Part shown: positions 11,340 to 23,019 of the stretch, piece after piece
How positions within the stretch are numbered: the stretch's first letter is position 1
Layout of the letters: each line of letters opens with the position of its first letter
NCBI GenBank assembly: GCA_029215795.1
Contig: JARDYH010000002.1
Location: 65,139,001 to 65,203,000, forward strand
Source: Anniella stebbinsi
Lineage: Eukaryota; Chordata; Lepidosauria; Squamata; Anniellidae
DNA length: 64,000 nucleotides
Direction: 5' to 3'
Made by a program: the position numbers and the translations under genes
The notes under the pieces: generated by a model
Database searches by the model: none
The model's input: only the letters and a program-made list of their open reading frames with translations
Told to the model about the DNA's origin: nothing

Positions 11340-12682
11340 TTTTTTTATATATAAAACTTTTTTTATTTTCCAAACATAAAAAAACATTTAACATATACAC
11401 CCTACATACACACATAACAACATTTACACAATACATCAACACTACCACATACAACATTAAAATGGACTTCCGAATTTCTGTTTTTTCCTTAACAATTTTT
11501 CAAAATATGCCAAAATTTCCAAAATTAGTGAGTGAATTTCCCAATTTCTCTGTCTTTAACAGATGTTACTCTTCCAAGTTAATCATTAAACCCATCTACA
11601 AAAATATCCTTCCCTTCCCTCTCTTTCAGAAAATCCACCAGAGGTTTCCATTCCTCAATGAATCCGGTTGTTGTTTTGTCTTTTATTACTGCAGGACGTT
11701 TTGCCATCTCCGCCAGTTCTGTAATTTTCAACAGCCAATCCTCCTCTGTTGGTATTTTCTCAGTCTTCCAATTCTGGGCATAAAGTAATCTTGCTGCCGT
11801 TGTCATATATAAAAATAAAGTTCCATAACCTTGCAATAGTTGTTCGTCTATAATCCCCAACAGAAAATATTCTGGACACATTTGTATTTTTATCTTCAGT
11901 ACATCTTGCATCACTCTATGCATTTGTGTCCAAAAAGATCTTGCTTTTTTACATGTCCACCATACATGACAAAATGTGCCTTCCAGCTCTTTACATTTCC
12001 AACACTTTCCCGATGTCCCCTTATACATTTTTACCAATTTTGACAGAGATATATACCATCTATACATCATTTTATAAAAGTTTTCTTTCAATCTGACACA
12101 TAGTGTAAACTTCAAGCCTCTCAACCACATATTCTCCCACTGATCCATAGTAATATTATGTCCAATATTCTGAGCCCACTTTATCATACATTCTTTTACT
12201 TGTTCATCTTCAGTCTCATATTTTAACAAGTTTATATATCTTTGAAATAACATGATTATCATTTGTACACGAAGCTTTCTCAAATTCATATTTTGTACAT
12301 TCAAAACCCCATTTTTTATCTATCTTAATTTTTTCCATCATTTGTGCATATGAGAACCACAGACAAACAATTCCTTCATTCCGTAGCTCCTCTCTTGATT
12401 TCATTTTAACCTCTCCTTTTATTTCTAAAATTTCACCATACGTCAGCCATTTTTTCATAGTTGCCAATTCTCTTATAGAAAGCCTCCTGTGAGGAAACCC
12501 ATAGAGGCGTCATCTGACACAATCTTGGTTTATGTTTAATCCATGTTCTCAAAATTGCTTGTCTCACATAATGATCATTAAATTCTGCATTCACTTTAGC
12601 TTTATCATACCACATGTACCCATGCCAACCAAATCTTAAATCGTGTCTCTCTAATTCCAATAGTCTATTATTCTTCAACAAA
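11340..12682 (-). mobile_element. 5'-truncated L1 LINE with target-site duplication
   Basis: A 1.34-kb L1 3' end on the minus strand, with an A-rich 3' tail at 11340-11375 and an exact 15-bp target duplication on each side. The coding part encodes the C-terminal region of L1 ORF2. Its sequence differs clearly from the L1 at 57451-63418, so at least two L1 subfamilies have been active in this genome. Confidence 0.92.
11579..12681 (-). pseudogene. L1 ORF2 C-terminal region, broken
   Basis: This is the end of an L1 ORF2 protein, the endonuclease/reverse transcriptase of L1. Only the part downstream of the reverse transcriptase core is present. It includes the cysteine-rich motif seen as CWKCKELEG followed by HVWWTC, which fits the CxxC...HxxxxC knuckle of L1 ORF2. 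Three open stretches (12681-12433, 12467-12216 and 12304-11579 on the minus strand) lie in different frames, so at least two frameshifts separate them. No catalytic FADD or endonuclease motif is included, so the copy cannot act on its own. Confidence 0.9.
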
Positions 12683-12697
12683 ATGACCTATATTTCC

Positions 12698-13600
12698 ATT
12701 GAATTGCTTTATATTAGTAAAATCCTTTTCATGAAGTATGTCGGATAGAAGAGAATAGGTCAAGAACAGCTAGTTACAATTTGGGATCCCCAAAGTTTTT
12801 AGATGCTCTTCACCTATTCCCAGTGCATTGCGTTATCAACAAAACCATAATTATTCATGAAAGTGTTTGGCTGTATGGGAAGTGAGCCCTTTTAATATGT
12901 ACAAGTTCTAATTTATCCATCAATGAACACATTATTAAAAGATCATACTATTTGATATATAGCAAACGTGGTGCGCAGTAAGCGTCCTATCTTGTGTTAT
13001 TCAGAAATAATGTATTTACCCAGTAACGCATATTAATAAGCCTCAAAGAATTCTAAAACTGAGTGTTGTTATCTGTATAATGAGATTATTCTATGATCCC
13101 ACTCTTTTACGTACAAAATAAGTGTAAATGAAGCATTATTTTTGAAGTAATGTAATAGCCATAGGAAAGATAATAAACAAATGCTTTTATTTATTTTGAA
13201 TGGGATTGTTTCTCTTATGCTTTATTTCTAGCTTCCTTCTCGTTCCCCTCCCAAAATTAATATGGCTGAAGTGTGATATATAGGAAGTTGCTCTGAGCAG
13301 TTCTGTTGGAATAATGAATGGCTGGCTCTAGCGCGCTGTGAAATATTGAAAAATATATTATTGTTTGGCATCGAAAAATCATTTTTCCATTAATAATGGC
13401 AGCTTTAAATAAATATCCATCTTTTTATTAAACTGGCCTTCTGCAGTCAATGCTACGGCAATTGCTTTATCAGCTAACTGATTACAGTTAATCATTGTCC
13501 CTATAAGGAAGGAAATAGATGCTAGGATGTTCGGCATAATAGATAAATGGTACCTCACATGTTCATTTGTTGATGTTACGTTGCTTTATTTATTGAGGAG
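12698..13600. other. AT-rich unique block, possible conserved noncoding element
   Basis: No coding frame. The part at about 13000-13560 is rich in homeodomain-like TAAT and TTAATAATGG motifs ('ccattaataatggcagc', 'gattacagttaatcattg'). It lacks the low-complexity or repeat signatures seen elsewhere, which is the texture of vertebrate developmental enhancers. This is inference from appearance only; no alignment was possible. Confidence 0.3.
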
Positions 13601-15325
13601 TGTCTGTAATTATGATGTGTTTTGCTGGTATTTGGGTGGAAGTCTTCATTTATTTATTTATTTTAAGCAGATATTTAAGAGTAATCAGTGGTAAGCTCTG
13701 GGCCGCTGCTTACCCGGGGTCCCATTATTGTGCCTGTGGTGGTGGGGGGGGGGGCAGGGGGAGTAAAGGAGGATCTTTTTCCTCATGCAGCCGGTGGCTG
13801 TATGATTTGGGTCACTGCTCAGTTGAGATGTGTCCCAGGCCCAATCAACTCAGCGTGGATCTGAGAAGGAGCATTTCCATTGGGGTCGCTCCTCGGCATT
13901 AAATAGGAGTGCTGGCCAGAGGTTTTGGCATTGCCTTTACCAACTTCTCCACCCACATTCTCTTGGTTTTAGCTGTCATTACCTTGCTATAGACAAAGGT
14001 TAGTTAACATGGATGGAAATGAATTTTACATGTGTTCATGACTGGTCTTGGCAATGCAGGGGTTTTGCCTTCCTCATGGCTTATCTTTGAATTGTTATAT
14101 ATTGAATTGTTCTGTGTGTCTGTGTGTCTGTGTGTGTCTCTCTCTCTTTACATTTCCATCACAACTTTTTTTTTGCAGGCACGAGAGGCATAGGGCAGGA
14201 TCCGAAGCAGGGGTAAGTAATTGGTGGACTCCCCACACCTCACTGGGGGAGCTGCATAAGGGATCTTGGGATGTTGCTTCAAGAGCCCAGCCCAACTCTG
14301 GGGCTGGCATTCCTACTACACACAGCCCGTTGGCAGGAATGGTCCATGCTATCGGTTTGCACTGTGGCAAGTCTGAGATTCTTGCCACTTGCATTAACGC
14401 TGTCCCTGCTCATAGTCTGTGATGGTGTCAGTCACCACTTGGGCTACCCAATGTTTAGATCCTTGCCTTGTTCTATGCCAAACACTGCAATCAGGAACCA
14501 GTGAAAGTTGTGGCCATTTCTAACCCACATCAGCCTATACATAGTTCTTGCTCCCACACACCACCCATTCTGTGCTGCAGGCACAACTATATATGTTATA
14601 GTCTGCTTCATCAAAGGGGCTTTTAGAAGCACTTCGTGATCATACAAACAATGAACATAGAGATATTAAAAGGTTGTCAAAGAGAGAGAGGGGGTTGGAG
14701 CACTCCATTTCCCAAGCCCATATTCATGTTTCAAGCATGTGGAATAATTTTACAGAAATCTCCCTCAATCCAAGTGGAGGATATTTTGCCAGTGACATTG
14801 CAACTGCTCACATTGTATAAAGGAGTGAAAAACTTTTCAGTCATGGGAGGATTGTGCTAAGCAGATGATGATGAGTTTGGTGAAACATTTTCCTCCTGGA
14901 TACATTTCTCCTTCCTTTACTGCTCCCCCCCTTTTTTCCTTTAAGGGAGGAGAAGATAATCAGAGAAACTATCTAGGAGGAAGATACTTTGCCAAAATAC
15001 TTATGCATCACTGCTTTCCTCCTTATAGCTTTAGAGGAAATGGCTGTGTTCCAGGTTTGTCCCTCTTCTCCTTCCCTGTGGGAAGTGGAAGGAGACAGAA
15101 GCTGATGGTAACATATTTATGATATAGAAGTACCAGCAAAGAATATGGGGTTTTCCTAAGGAAAATGTAGGACTGCACAGTGGGATGTGCTCTTCGTTCA
15201 CATACATACTGCATGCTGCTACAACACACCTGTGCATTTTGCTTATGTGTGCACACATGTAATTGCTTAGAGTCACATTTTTTGCCATCTGGAAGCCTAC
15301 ACAGAGTGAGAGGAAATCCACGAAA
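13600..15325. other. unique DNA, no gene recognised
   Basis: Contains a G-run at about 13743-13755 and a TG/TC-rich low-complexity stretch at about 14103-14150. The open frames have no recognisable domain. Confidence 0.4.
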
Positions 15326-15328
15326 CTA

Positions 15329-15898
15329 GGGAGGAATCTACACAGCCCTTTGGAACGTTTTAAATTGTATTTTAAAACGTTCCAAATAGGTGCGTTCTAA
15401 AACGTCTTAGGCCACATTACTGAGTACTCACGTTACAGGAGAAGAATCTTCTGTCTTTAAAGCAGTGTGTGCGGTCACACGCTGTTCTACCCTGTCTCTT
15501 TCTCTTTCGTTTTTTCAGTGAATTTAGGGCAAGGCATTGTGGGGGTTGTAGTTCAGTTACACACTTCCTTCTTAGTTCCTCTGTCATTCCCTAGCGAGTA
15601 TAGGGCTAAGAATTGTGGGTGTTGTAGTTCCCTGGTCCACTTCCTGTTTCTTCCCCACCAATCAACTGCTAAGCATTTGGGCACCAGTAAAGGAAGCACT
15701 GCCCCCATGAAGCGCAAACGGTAAGGAAGGACACATTATTTTACTTAAAACGATTTATTAAAAGTGAAACCGTTGTATATAATTGAAGTGAGTTTTAAAA
15801 AACCTCAGATATACAACGTTATAGGGAGTGCGTCATGTGGCCCAAAGAGTTTTCATAACCCTTATAAAACGTCAAAAACCTCATATGTAGATCCGCCC
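15329..15898. mobile_element. Harbinger-like MITE of the ATCTACAC group, copy 1
   Basis: Ends are GGGAGGAATCTACAC and, as reverse complement of the right end, GGGCGGATCTACA. The body matches 38934-39489 closely: 'ggaacgttttaaa', 'gcgttctaaaacgtcttagg', 'gcggt', 'gggcaaggcatt', 'aaggaaggacacattatttta', 'gggagtgcgtcatgtggccc'. The flanks are CTA and TAA, so the 3-bp duplication is not clean in this copy. It contains 'attgtgggtgttgtagttc' twice but no coding gene. Confidence 0.75.
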
Positions 15899-16035
15899 TA
15901 AGAATTGGGCAGCACTAATACAGAAGGAAGGAAACTACTTAAGCACGTGGAGAGTTTTACTCACTGATGATCTAACTAGTCTTTTCCTGCTTCTGGTAAA
16001 CCCAGGGGTTACAGTTAAAGCTGCAGGAGCTATAC

Positions 16036-16207
16036 TAGAGTGACCAGATACAAAAGAGGGCAGGGCTCCTGCAGCTTTAACTGTTGTGATGAAGAGGGAA
16101 TTTCACCAGGTGCTGCGTATGTACAAATGACAACTGCTGATATTCCCTTTTCTATTCAACTGTTAAAGATACAGAAGCCCTGTCCTCCTTTTCATCTGGT
16201 CACCCTA
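16036..16207. mobile_element. palindromic hAT-type MITE (TAGGGTGACCA family)
   Basis: About 172 bp of nearly self-complementary sequence. The ends are TAGAGTGACCAGAT and ATCTGGTCACCCTA, and the inner arms read 'agggctcctgcagctttaac' and its inverted counterpart near 16165-16190. The same family occurs at 17880, 22629, 54571 and 55094. The copy at 54571 has a clean 8-bp duplication, so the family is probably hAT-derived. At 16010-16030 a stray arm segment suggests that a longer dimeric form was truncated here. Confidence 0.75.
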
Positions 16208-17515
16208 AGGGTAGCAGGCATATGCTTCCCAAGTTTTTTGTCACACTATGTTAAGTTTCTGTCTTTAGGATTTCAAAATATTTAATACATAAAAAAGGTT
16301 TAGAATTCCTAAAGGTTTTTAGAATTTGAACTCAACACTTGAGGGCAAAGCTAGCAAGAACTCCAAAATCCAGATGAAAGTCAACTTCTCTGGCAGAAGT
16401 TGGTCTTTTGACTTCAAAGACTGATGTTCCATATCATACATTAGTTGTTTGTTGTTTGTTTGTTTTAATCCACCTTGTAAGTTTGTTGGAAAAAAGAAAT
16501 GTTCTAAGCATTTGCAGATTCCCAGCCCCAACATAGAGGAATGAGAGCCAGTATGCATCAATGAAGATTGCTGATGATCCAAGGCCTAGATTTCCAAATA
16601 AGCTAAGCTTGAACTCCATTACTCCTCATTTTTAAAATTCAGTATATCTGAAATGCTACCATAATGTTGTTGCAATTCCAACATAGCGTCAAAGGTGTTT
16701 TATATACTAATTATAAACCACTTTGGATATTTTTAATTTTAAAAGTGTCATAAAATTATTTTATACTTTGGGATTTGGGAGATTACATAGCTGAAAAAAC
16801 AACCAGAATATTCAGAAGTGAATATTTTCCCCACATCTCCACTGTAGTTTACAGTAGGTTCCCTGTGTTGTGATGTATCATTTCACAGGAATCTGAAAAA
16901 TATGCATCACACTGCAGGTGAGATTCCTGTTTTGCATATTAAACCAAAAGTTTGAAAGATGTTTGAGACTATAACTTGTCTGTGCTTCTTTGTAATAGCC
17001 AAAACTACCTGAAAAGTACAGATCATCAATTTTATGCAAATATTTCATATCTCTTTTTGGAATTTTTACTTAAATAATAGTGCAGGAAGCAGTCTGGGAA
17101 AAAAACAAAAGAACTGTGAGATTTCAGTGAAGACTGAAATGGAGTGAAATACTGTGATTCATGAAACAACAGAAAAGACTGAGACCATGATTGAATGGCC
17201 ACCTATTTTTAATTAAAGAGATACGATCTTAAAATACAATGTGGCTAAGTCAGCTTTCAAGTAACTTCGTCTATTTGTTTCCAGTTGGGAATAAGTGTTT
17301 CTATGTATGATGGGTGCATTTAAAGAACTTTTTAAAAGTGTTGTACTAGCCTGACATAAAAAAAATGTCACCTTCTCCAACATGTCCTCTGGGGTTACGA
17401 TCATGTTTCAGGACTAGAAAATATAACTGATCTGTGTTCCTAGAGATGAGCAGAAGACAGTTCACAAATATAGGAAGTTGGGTTGAATGTGGAAACAGGT
17501 GTGTCTGGCCACATT
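16208..17515. other. unique DNA, no gene recognised
   Basis: AT-rich. Contains a short TTTG repeat at about 16442-16466. No gene or shared repeat was identified. Confidence 0.4.
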
Positions 17516-17524
17516 CTGAAGCTT

Positions 17525-17846
17525 TAGCTCAAGGTTATTGAACCTCTTTCAGCCTGAGGGCTGGATTCCATTTCAGAAAAGCTCTTGGTGGCCACATTTC
17601 ATTGGAGGCTGAGGCTGAAAACAAAAGGGGTGGGCCTAAAATGCCAGCACACTTTAGCTTCAAGCCCTTACTGCCAGTAATTAAGCCTTAGGAGAGGCAT
17701 TGGTAAGAAAACTGCACAAAATCCAGGAAGCCACCACATGATTGGTTGTTGGAGTAAAGGGAGTGGGGCCACTAGAGGAACCCTGAAGGGCCAGGGACTT
17801 CAGGTGGGCCAGATTTGGTCCCTGGGCCTGAGGTTCTACACCCCTA
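17525..17846. mobile_element. probable hAT-like short element
   Basis: The left end reads TAGCTCAAGGTTATTGAACC and continues 'cagcctgagggctgg'. The reverse complement of the right end reads TAGGGGTGTAGAACCTCAGG, then 'cccagggacc'. The GAACCTC..CAG(G/C)C-like arms and 'gggccagatttggtccc' resemble hAT short elements of amniotes. No convincing 8-bp duplication was found, so the boundaries are approximate. Confidence 0.45.
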
Positions 17847-17879
17847 CTTTAAATTATGGATCTAGAAAGATCAGAGTCT

Positions 17880-18008
17880 ATAGGGTGACCAGATAAAATC
17901 CAGGTCAGGGCTCATGTAACTTTAACAGTTGTAGAGAAAAGGGAATTTCAGCCAGTGTCATTTGTATGCAATTAGTTCCTGGTGAAATTCCCTCTTCATC
18001 ACAACAGT
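17880..18008. mobile_element. TAGGGTGACCA MITE, half copy
   Basis: Matches the left half of 55094-55397 ('gggtgaccagataaaatcc', 'tttcagccagtgtcatttg', 'ttcctggtgaaattccctc') and stops at 'cacaacagtt' near 18008, where it joins unrelated DNA. It is a broken copy without its right end. Confidence 0.75.
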
Positions 18009-18540
18009 TGGCATGCACACCCCTAGTGTCTCTATTAAGGGCAGTTCTCATTAACTTCCAATGCACTGTTTGGGAATTAATAATAATTGACCCTGATATA
18101 GAGTCATTCTTGAAACCCACCTCCACATTCCTAGCACATGCTGATTCCAAGACTTTAGTTCCTATTTTGACACGCTGAGCAGGAGAAATGCATCCCAAAA
18201 GAATCTGCTGGGACGAATGCATTAAAAATGTGTTTGATTTTTTCTGCAAACTCTTTACCAAAAAACTGATGAATAAATGGGATGGATTGAATTTGTGCTT
18301 CAAAAAGTTTAAAAGTTGTAGAAACCAAAACAGATTTTTTCATCCGTTTTATTCACATTTAAAATTTTGTTATTCTAATATAAACTGTTGCCCATTTTAC
18401 CCCACTTATGTCTCTGCTTCATTCTTGCTGGTGGTGGGACAAACTGTAGTTAGTTAGTCAGTCAATCAGTTAATTAGTTAGTTAGTTTACAATGCTTCTA
18501 TAAGTTGCTTACAAGTTTAATTCTCAAAGTGGGTTATAGC

Positions 18541-18541
18541 C

Positions 18542-18581
<40 letters not shown>

Positions 18582-18611
18582 GTCATCTATCTATCTATCT
18601 ATCTATCTGTC

Positions 18612-18646
<35 letters not shown>

Positions 18647-18660
18647 CTTCCATCTGTCAT
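18541..18660. repeat. (ATCT)n microsatellite
   Basis: Tandem ATCT units interrupted by three TGTC variants. A GTTA-type simple repeat at about 18448-18487 lies just upstream. Confidence 0.95.
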
Positions 18661-18959
18661 CACTTCCTGGCTTTAATTTAAGGATCAGAGGTCTTCAGTC
18701 ACTGCAATCAGCATTCAGATACATCAACATGACTCATGGGGCCAAGGACAATACATGTAGTGCCAATTGCATAGTGCTCCTTGTGATGTCAAAGTAGGGA
18801 TTCCTTCAGTTATCATAGGGTAGGTCTTTCAACCTGAGATGACTTTGCAGATTTGCCCTAGCATTCCTGTGCCTGCAAAAAAACTTGTGGGTGAGGGCAG
18901 ACCAATGAAGGGCCAACATTTCTCAATGGATGCCTGTTGCTTCAGCAAATGGCATTAAA

Positions 18960-19560
18960 AGCACTGAATAATGGTGTTCCATGTTTATGTCCTTTTGCTG
19001 ATCATTAAGTTTCTGTCATTAATTGTCCATGAAACATATAGTTATCCTCTAAATTAATTAAGAATTATGTTTGATAGATGTATGTATCATTTCTGCTACT
19101 TCTGGAATTAATCGCTGATATTAAAGTGAAAAATGAGCAATACATATTAAACCATTTACTCAAGGCTACATGGAAAGAGCCCACGGCAAACTGAACTGTA
19201 ACTTAGGTTTTGTACATTTTTTTTTGCAAGATTTTATGTAATGACATTGACTTTAAACTATCCAGAGCCTTAGGCATTGTTAAAGCTTTAAATTGTAAAC
19301 AGTTAAAACCTGATTCTTCAGTGCAGACCTTTAATCTCTTAAGGATCTATGGAAAGTTTAAAAGTCCATGTTTAAAATTAATGAAATTAAGAAAGAAGAG
19401 AGTCAATTATCTGTGGAAGCAAATTATCCACTCAGAGCCGGTAACGTGTCATTAACTGAAATGGATATCTGTGGCTTTAATTATCACTTCCTTGTAGTAA
19501 CTGTTCAGTGATATATGCTGTGTCACACTGTTGCAATGAATCACAATGAATGGATGGATG
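18960..19560. other. AT-rich unique block, possible conserved noncoding element
   Basis: No coding frame with a domain. Dense TAAT/ATTA motifs occur without simple repeats or transposon ends, for example 'ctctaaattaattaagaatt', 'ggaattaatcgctgatatta' and 'ggctttaattatcacttcc'. This resembles vertebrate enhancer sequence. Conservation cannot be tested here. Confidence 0.3.
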
Positions 19561-20998
19561 ATCAATGCCCAGATCTCCCCCTACCCCACCCCCTAAAAAG
19601 AGCTTAATTCCTAAATTGGCAAAACTGGAAAATTATCTGTTTGTATAGTTTGCTATTGAAAAAAAAATTGATCTATGATCACTCAGGCTGTTAGGCCAAA
19701 CACTTGAAAGGCTAAGTTAAATTTGAACAATTAAAGGAGATGTACCAGTTCAGTCTCCCAACCTTTTATTGATTCCCACCCCCACCCTCCACTTTCTTGC
19801 TTGTCTTTTCTGAGCCAATTCACTGTCTGAGCAGGGCAATGAGAAAAGTTTGTCCCAATAATTCACACCGAAGTCTTGGCATATCAGTTCCATATAGTGC
19901 TTTCAACAGTAGACCGTGAGGCAGAAAGCCTTTATCAGCTGCTAATATGGGACAATGGCCAGAAAAAGGTGGGATGGCAACTGGTGATTGGTTGTTCTTG
20001 TTTACCTGACAAATGTGCAGCCAGCCATGGCAAACTTACAAAGGACTCTAGTGGCCTGTGCCATTTGATTTTGCCATTGGCTCAGGTTGGCAGTTAGAGG
20101 GACAGGTGCAACAGAACTACATCTTCAGTGACTGAAGTATAGTTGCCACAGCCTGTCCATTTGCTTCCTAGCAATAATAGCCAATAGTTGGAATAATACT
20201 CTGCTTCATCCTTGGCTGCCACTTCATAGTGGCAATGAAGGATAGCAGCATGTGCCAATGCACTACTGCATTAGAATATGCCAATCTGTGTTTTTACTGA
20301 ATAAAACTCATTATTTAAAGACATGTCATACGTTCAAAAGCCCATTCTTTCAGAAAAACTCACAGGGAAGTATTAGCTGCCTGGTCCTACCTTACTTTCC
20401 TGGACTCGTTAGTCCACTTGGCCCCAATTTTTTTCTGCAGTAAGCAGAAAATGTATCCTCTGTCCTAAGTAGGAGACTATGCTGAGGCAATTCAAGCAAC
20501 TGGCCATCAGCCAACCGTCGTACCAGATAATTCTCCTGAGCAGGTCCTGTGCTTTGCTGGCTCCCTGCCACAAAAATGAACAGCATGCAGAAATATTTAA
20601 ATTGATCATGCACAGCGTATGGTCACATTTCAGGTCCTGCTAACAACAGTTCATGAACAGATTTTTGACTTCTGAAAATTTTTGGAGAGATGATTTCAGT
20701 TCTTTTGAACACTTTTCTTTCATACAGAGAGCTTTATCCTTGATATGAACAACTGGATAATATCAGAGTCCTTGGGTACCGGAATCAGGACCAGGTCCCA
20801 CATGCTTCCAGCATTTGGAATCTATATCTATATCTATATCTATACCAAAGTGGAGTCCGCTCTCCATTCATCTCAGTCCCTTACAGTGTAAAACAACCTC
20901 CATCAAACCATGTAAGACTTTATTTGTGGGTTTCTGTGGGTTTTTAAAATGAGTATTGATTTCTTGGTGCTCCTCTCTCTCTCTGAATTTCTTATGTG
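19560..20998. other. unique DNA, no gene recognised
   Basis: A short TATATC repeat lies at about 20821-20844. Open frames on both strands have no recognisable domain. Confidence 0.4.
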
Positions 20999-21006
20999 AT
21001 ATAAAC

Positions 21007-21872
21007 TAGGGATGTGTATCGTATTGTTAAAATGTCCGATAATGATACGATAAGGTCGTTATCGGACATCTGATTAACAATAACGATACGATAGAAAAAC
21101 CTCCGATAAATATCCGATCTGATAATTTTCAGCCCAATTATATCGGAATATCGGACTGCCAAATAAATAAACCTATAACTTCTGTATTTTCAAAGTTAGA
21201 GGCTTGAAACTTGGTCACAGTGCTTATGGGGTAGGCCTAAGTATGTGTATGAAATTTTAGATCGATCCCTCCAACCCTCGATTTTATATAAATTTATTAA
21301 AAATAATTTAAATTCTGACAGGTCAGAATGACAGCTCGCCACGTGCATTCATTCAGACCTGTCAAAAAGTTGCAGGATCTTTAATAAATACATATAAAAT
21401 TGAGGGTTGTAGGGATCGATTTCAAATTTCATACACATGTCTAGCACATGCTGCTACACATATGTGCTACATTTCAGATCAATCCCTCCACCCCTGTATT
21501 TTATATGAATTTTTGAAAGATCATGCAACTTTTGACCTGTCAGAACTTAAACGTTCTTTAATAAATTCATATAAAATCGAGGGTTGGAGGGATTGATCTC
21601 AAATTTCATATACATACTTAGACATACCCCATAAGCATTGTCACCAAGTTTCAAGTCTGTAACTTTGAATATATAGAAGTTATAGGCATTTTTTTCTTTT
21701 TTAAAAAATCAGCTCTATAGGGCACAATGGGGCTGCAAATTAAATATCGGATTTCCGATAATTATCGTGAAGATGATATGATTAATCTACGATATTATCG
21801 GAGACGATATTTTTTTTGGTCTGAAATTCCGATAACGATAAAATATGATACTTTTGGGCGTGCACATCCGTA
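21007..21872. mobile_element. hAT-type element built of nested inverted repeats (866 bp)
   Basis: Ends TAGGGATGTGTATCG and, as reverse complement of the right end, TACGGATGTGCACGCC, are flanked by a perfect 8-bp duplication ATATAAAC (20999-21006 and 21873-21880). The outer 100 bases on each side are dense in 'tccgataa' and 'atcgga' units in both orientations. The interior is a second-order palindrome: 'cttgaaacttggt', 'tgtatgaaattt', 'gatcgatccctcca' and 'cctcgattttatat' occur in both orientations and more than once. No transposase is present. Confidence 0.85.
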
Positions 21873-21894
21873 ATATAAACTGCTTTGAACTGTG

Positions 21895-22090
21895 TAAGAG
21901 CTCCATCACACCAGTGATTTAGTGCACTCTCGCCATGCCTGATGTGCGGATTTGCAGCATGGTACTAACATGATGTCGTGCCTGTTCTGCTGACACCCCA
22001 CCTCTTCCCCAGCCTTTCCTGGAATTCCAAAAGTCTGGATCATTTTCCCTAATCACATTTAATGTGCCCTAAGCCTCCGTGTAGGTTTAA
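21895..22090. repeat. interspersed repeat shared with 47333-47530
   Basis: Matches 47333-47530 over most of its length: 'gagctccatcacaccagtg', 'gcactctc-ccatgcct', 'gtc-tgcctgt-ctgc', 'aagtctggat', 'tgtgccct' against 'agtgtcct'. At 47333 the block lies inside an ATCTACAC-group element, so this is probably internal sequence of such an element without its ends. Confidence 0.6.
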
Positions 22091-22628
22091 AGGAACTGGG
22101 AACTTGAATGGATTGCATCAGGTCCTGGCAGGGAAAAGGGATCACACCCAGCAGCCAGCTCCAAGCCTCAATATAAAACCCAAACCTTGCATCCCAGGCT
22201 CAAAAGCATGTTTTTAAATCATACAATGCCTGAATCTCTGCAGAGACAGGATTGTACTCCCTCGATGCCCCCAAAGAGCCAGACTAAAGGATTGTTCCAT
22301 TTTTGCCTGGCAGAAAGGCGGTCTGGTTGAAGTATTCATCTGACAGGAACCTGACTGGAGGGAGAAAGAGAAGGGGAGGGGTGGGGTGGAGTGGAATGGA
22401 AGAGCAAAGGAGCAAAAGAGCAGCTATTCAGGCAAAAGGGATCATAAGCTTGACGCGCTTCTGCCTCAGAGGTAAAAAATGGGGAGGCAAACCAGGGGGG
22501 AAATTAGGTGTGATGGGGGTCTAAGATAGAAATATAGAAGTATTTAAATAAATAAATAAATAAATAAGCCATATAGGTCCAATATAGATTCTTGATAGCC
22601 AAACTAAAAGTGATAATTCTTGTAGCAT

Positions 22629-23018
22629 GAACAAATGGAAAGGAGGACAGGGCTCCTGTACCTTTAACAGTTGTATAGAAAATGATGCCATTGAGTATCT
22701 GGCTGGAAGATTTTCTAATAGACCTGTAAAATAGTGCTTTTGCATATGCAAATCAGGACATATTGAAGATCTTTTGTATAGAAAAGGGAATTTCAGCAGG
22801 TGTCATTTGTATGCATGCAGCACCTGATGAAATTCCCTCTTTATCGCAACAGTTAAAATGGCAAGAGAGGGCAGGGCTCCTGCAGTTTGAACTATTGTGA
22901 TGAAGGGGAAATTTCACCAGGTGCTGCATGCATGCAAATGACACCTGCTGAAATTCCCTTTTCTATACAACTGTTAAGGATACAGGAGACCTGTCCTCCT
23001 TTTCATGTGGTTACCCGA
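22629..23018. mobile_element. dimeric palindromic MITE (TAGGGTGACCA family), interrupted
   Basis: Two family units lie head to head, carrying 'gaaaggaggacagggctcct', 'ttcagcaggtgtcatttgta', 'gcaccag/tgatgaaattccc' and their inverses. The outermost bases are worn ('ggttaccc' at the right end). A 91-bp segment interrupts the left unit (see 22671-22785). Confidence 0.7.
22671..22785. repeat. 91-bp insertion bounded by 12-bp direct repeats
   Basis: TTGTATAGAAAA occurs at 22671-22682 and again at 22774-22785. The MITE sequence is continuous if one copy and the segment between them are removed, so the repeat looks like a target duplication. The inserted 91 bases contain the 14-bp palindrome TTTGCATATGCAAA and have no poly-A tail. 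The type of insertion is unknown. Confidence 0.6.
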
Positions 23019-23019
23019 A

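Noticed and set aside
16036..16207. TA dinucleotide flanks suggesting a Tc1/mariner MITE
   Set aside because: The family copy at 54571-54881 has an exact 8-bp duplication that includes the TA inside the element end, which fits hAT better.
18541..18660. Regularly repeated array considered as CRISPR
   Set aside because: It is a tetranucleotide microsatellite without spacers, in a eukaryotic context.
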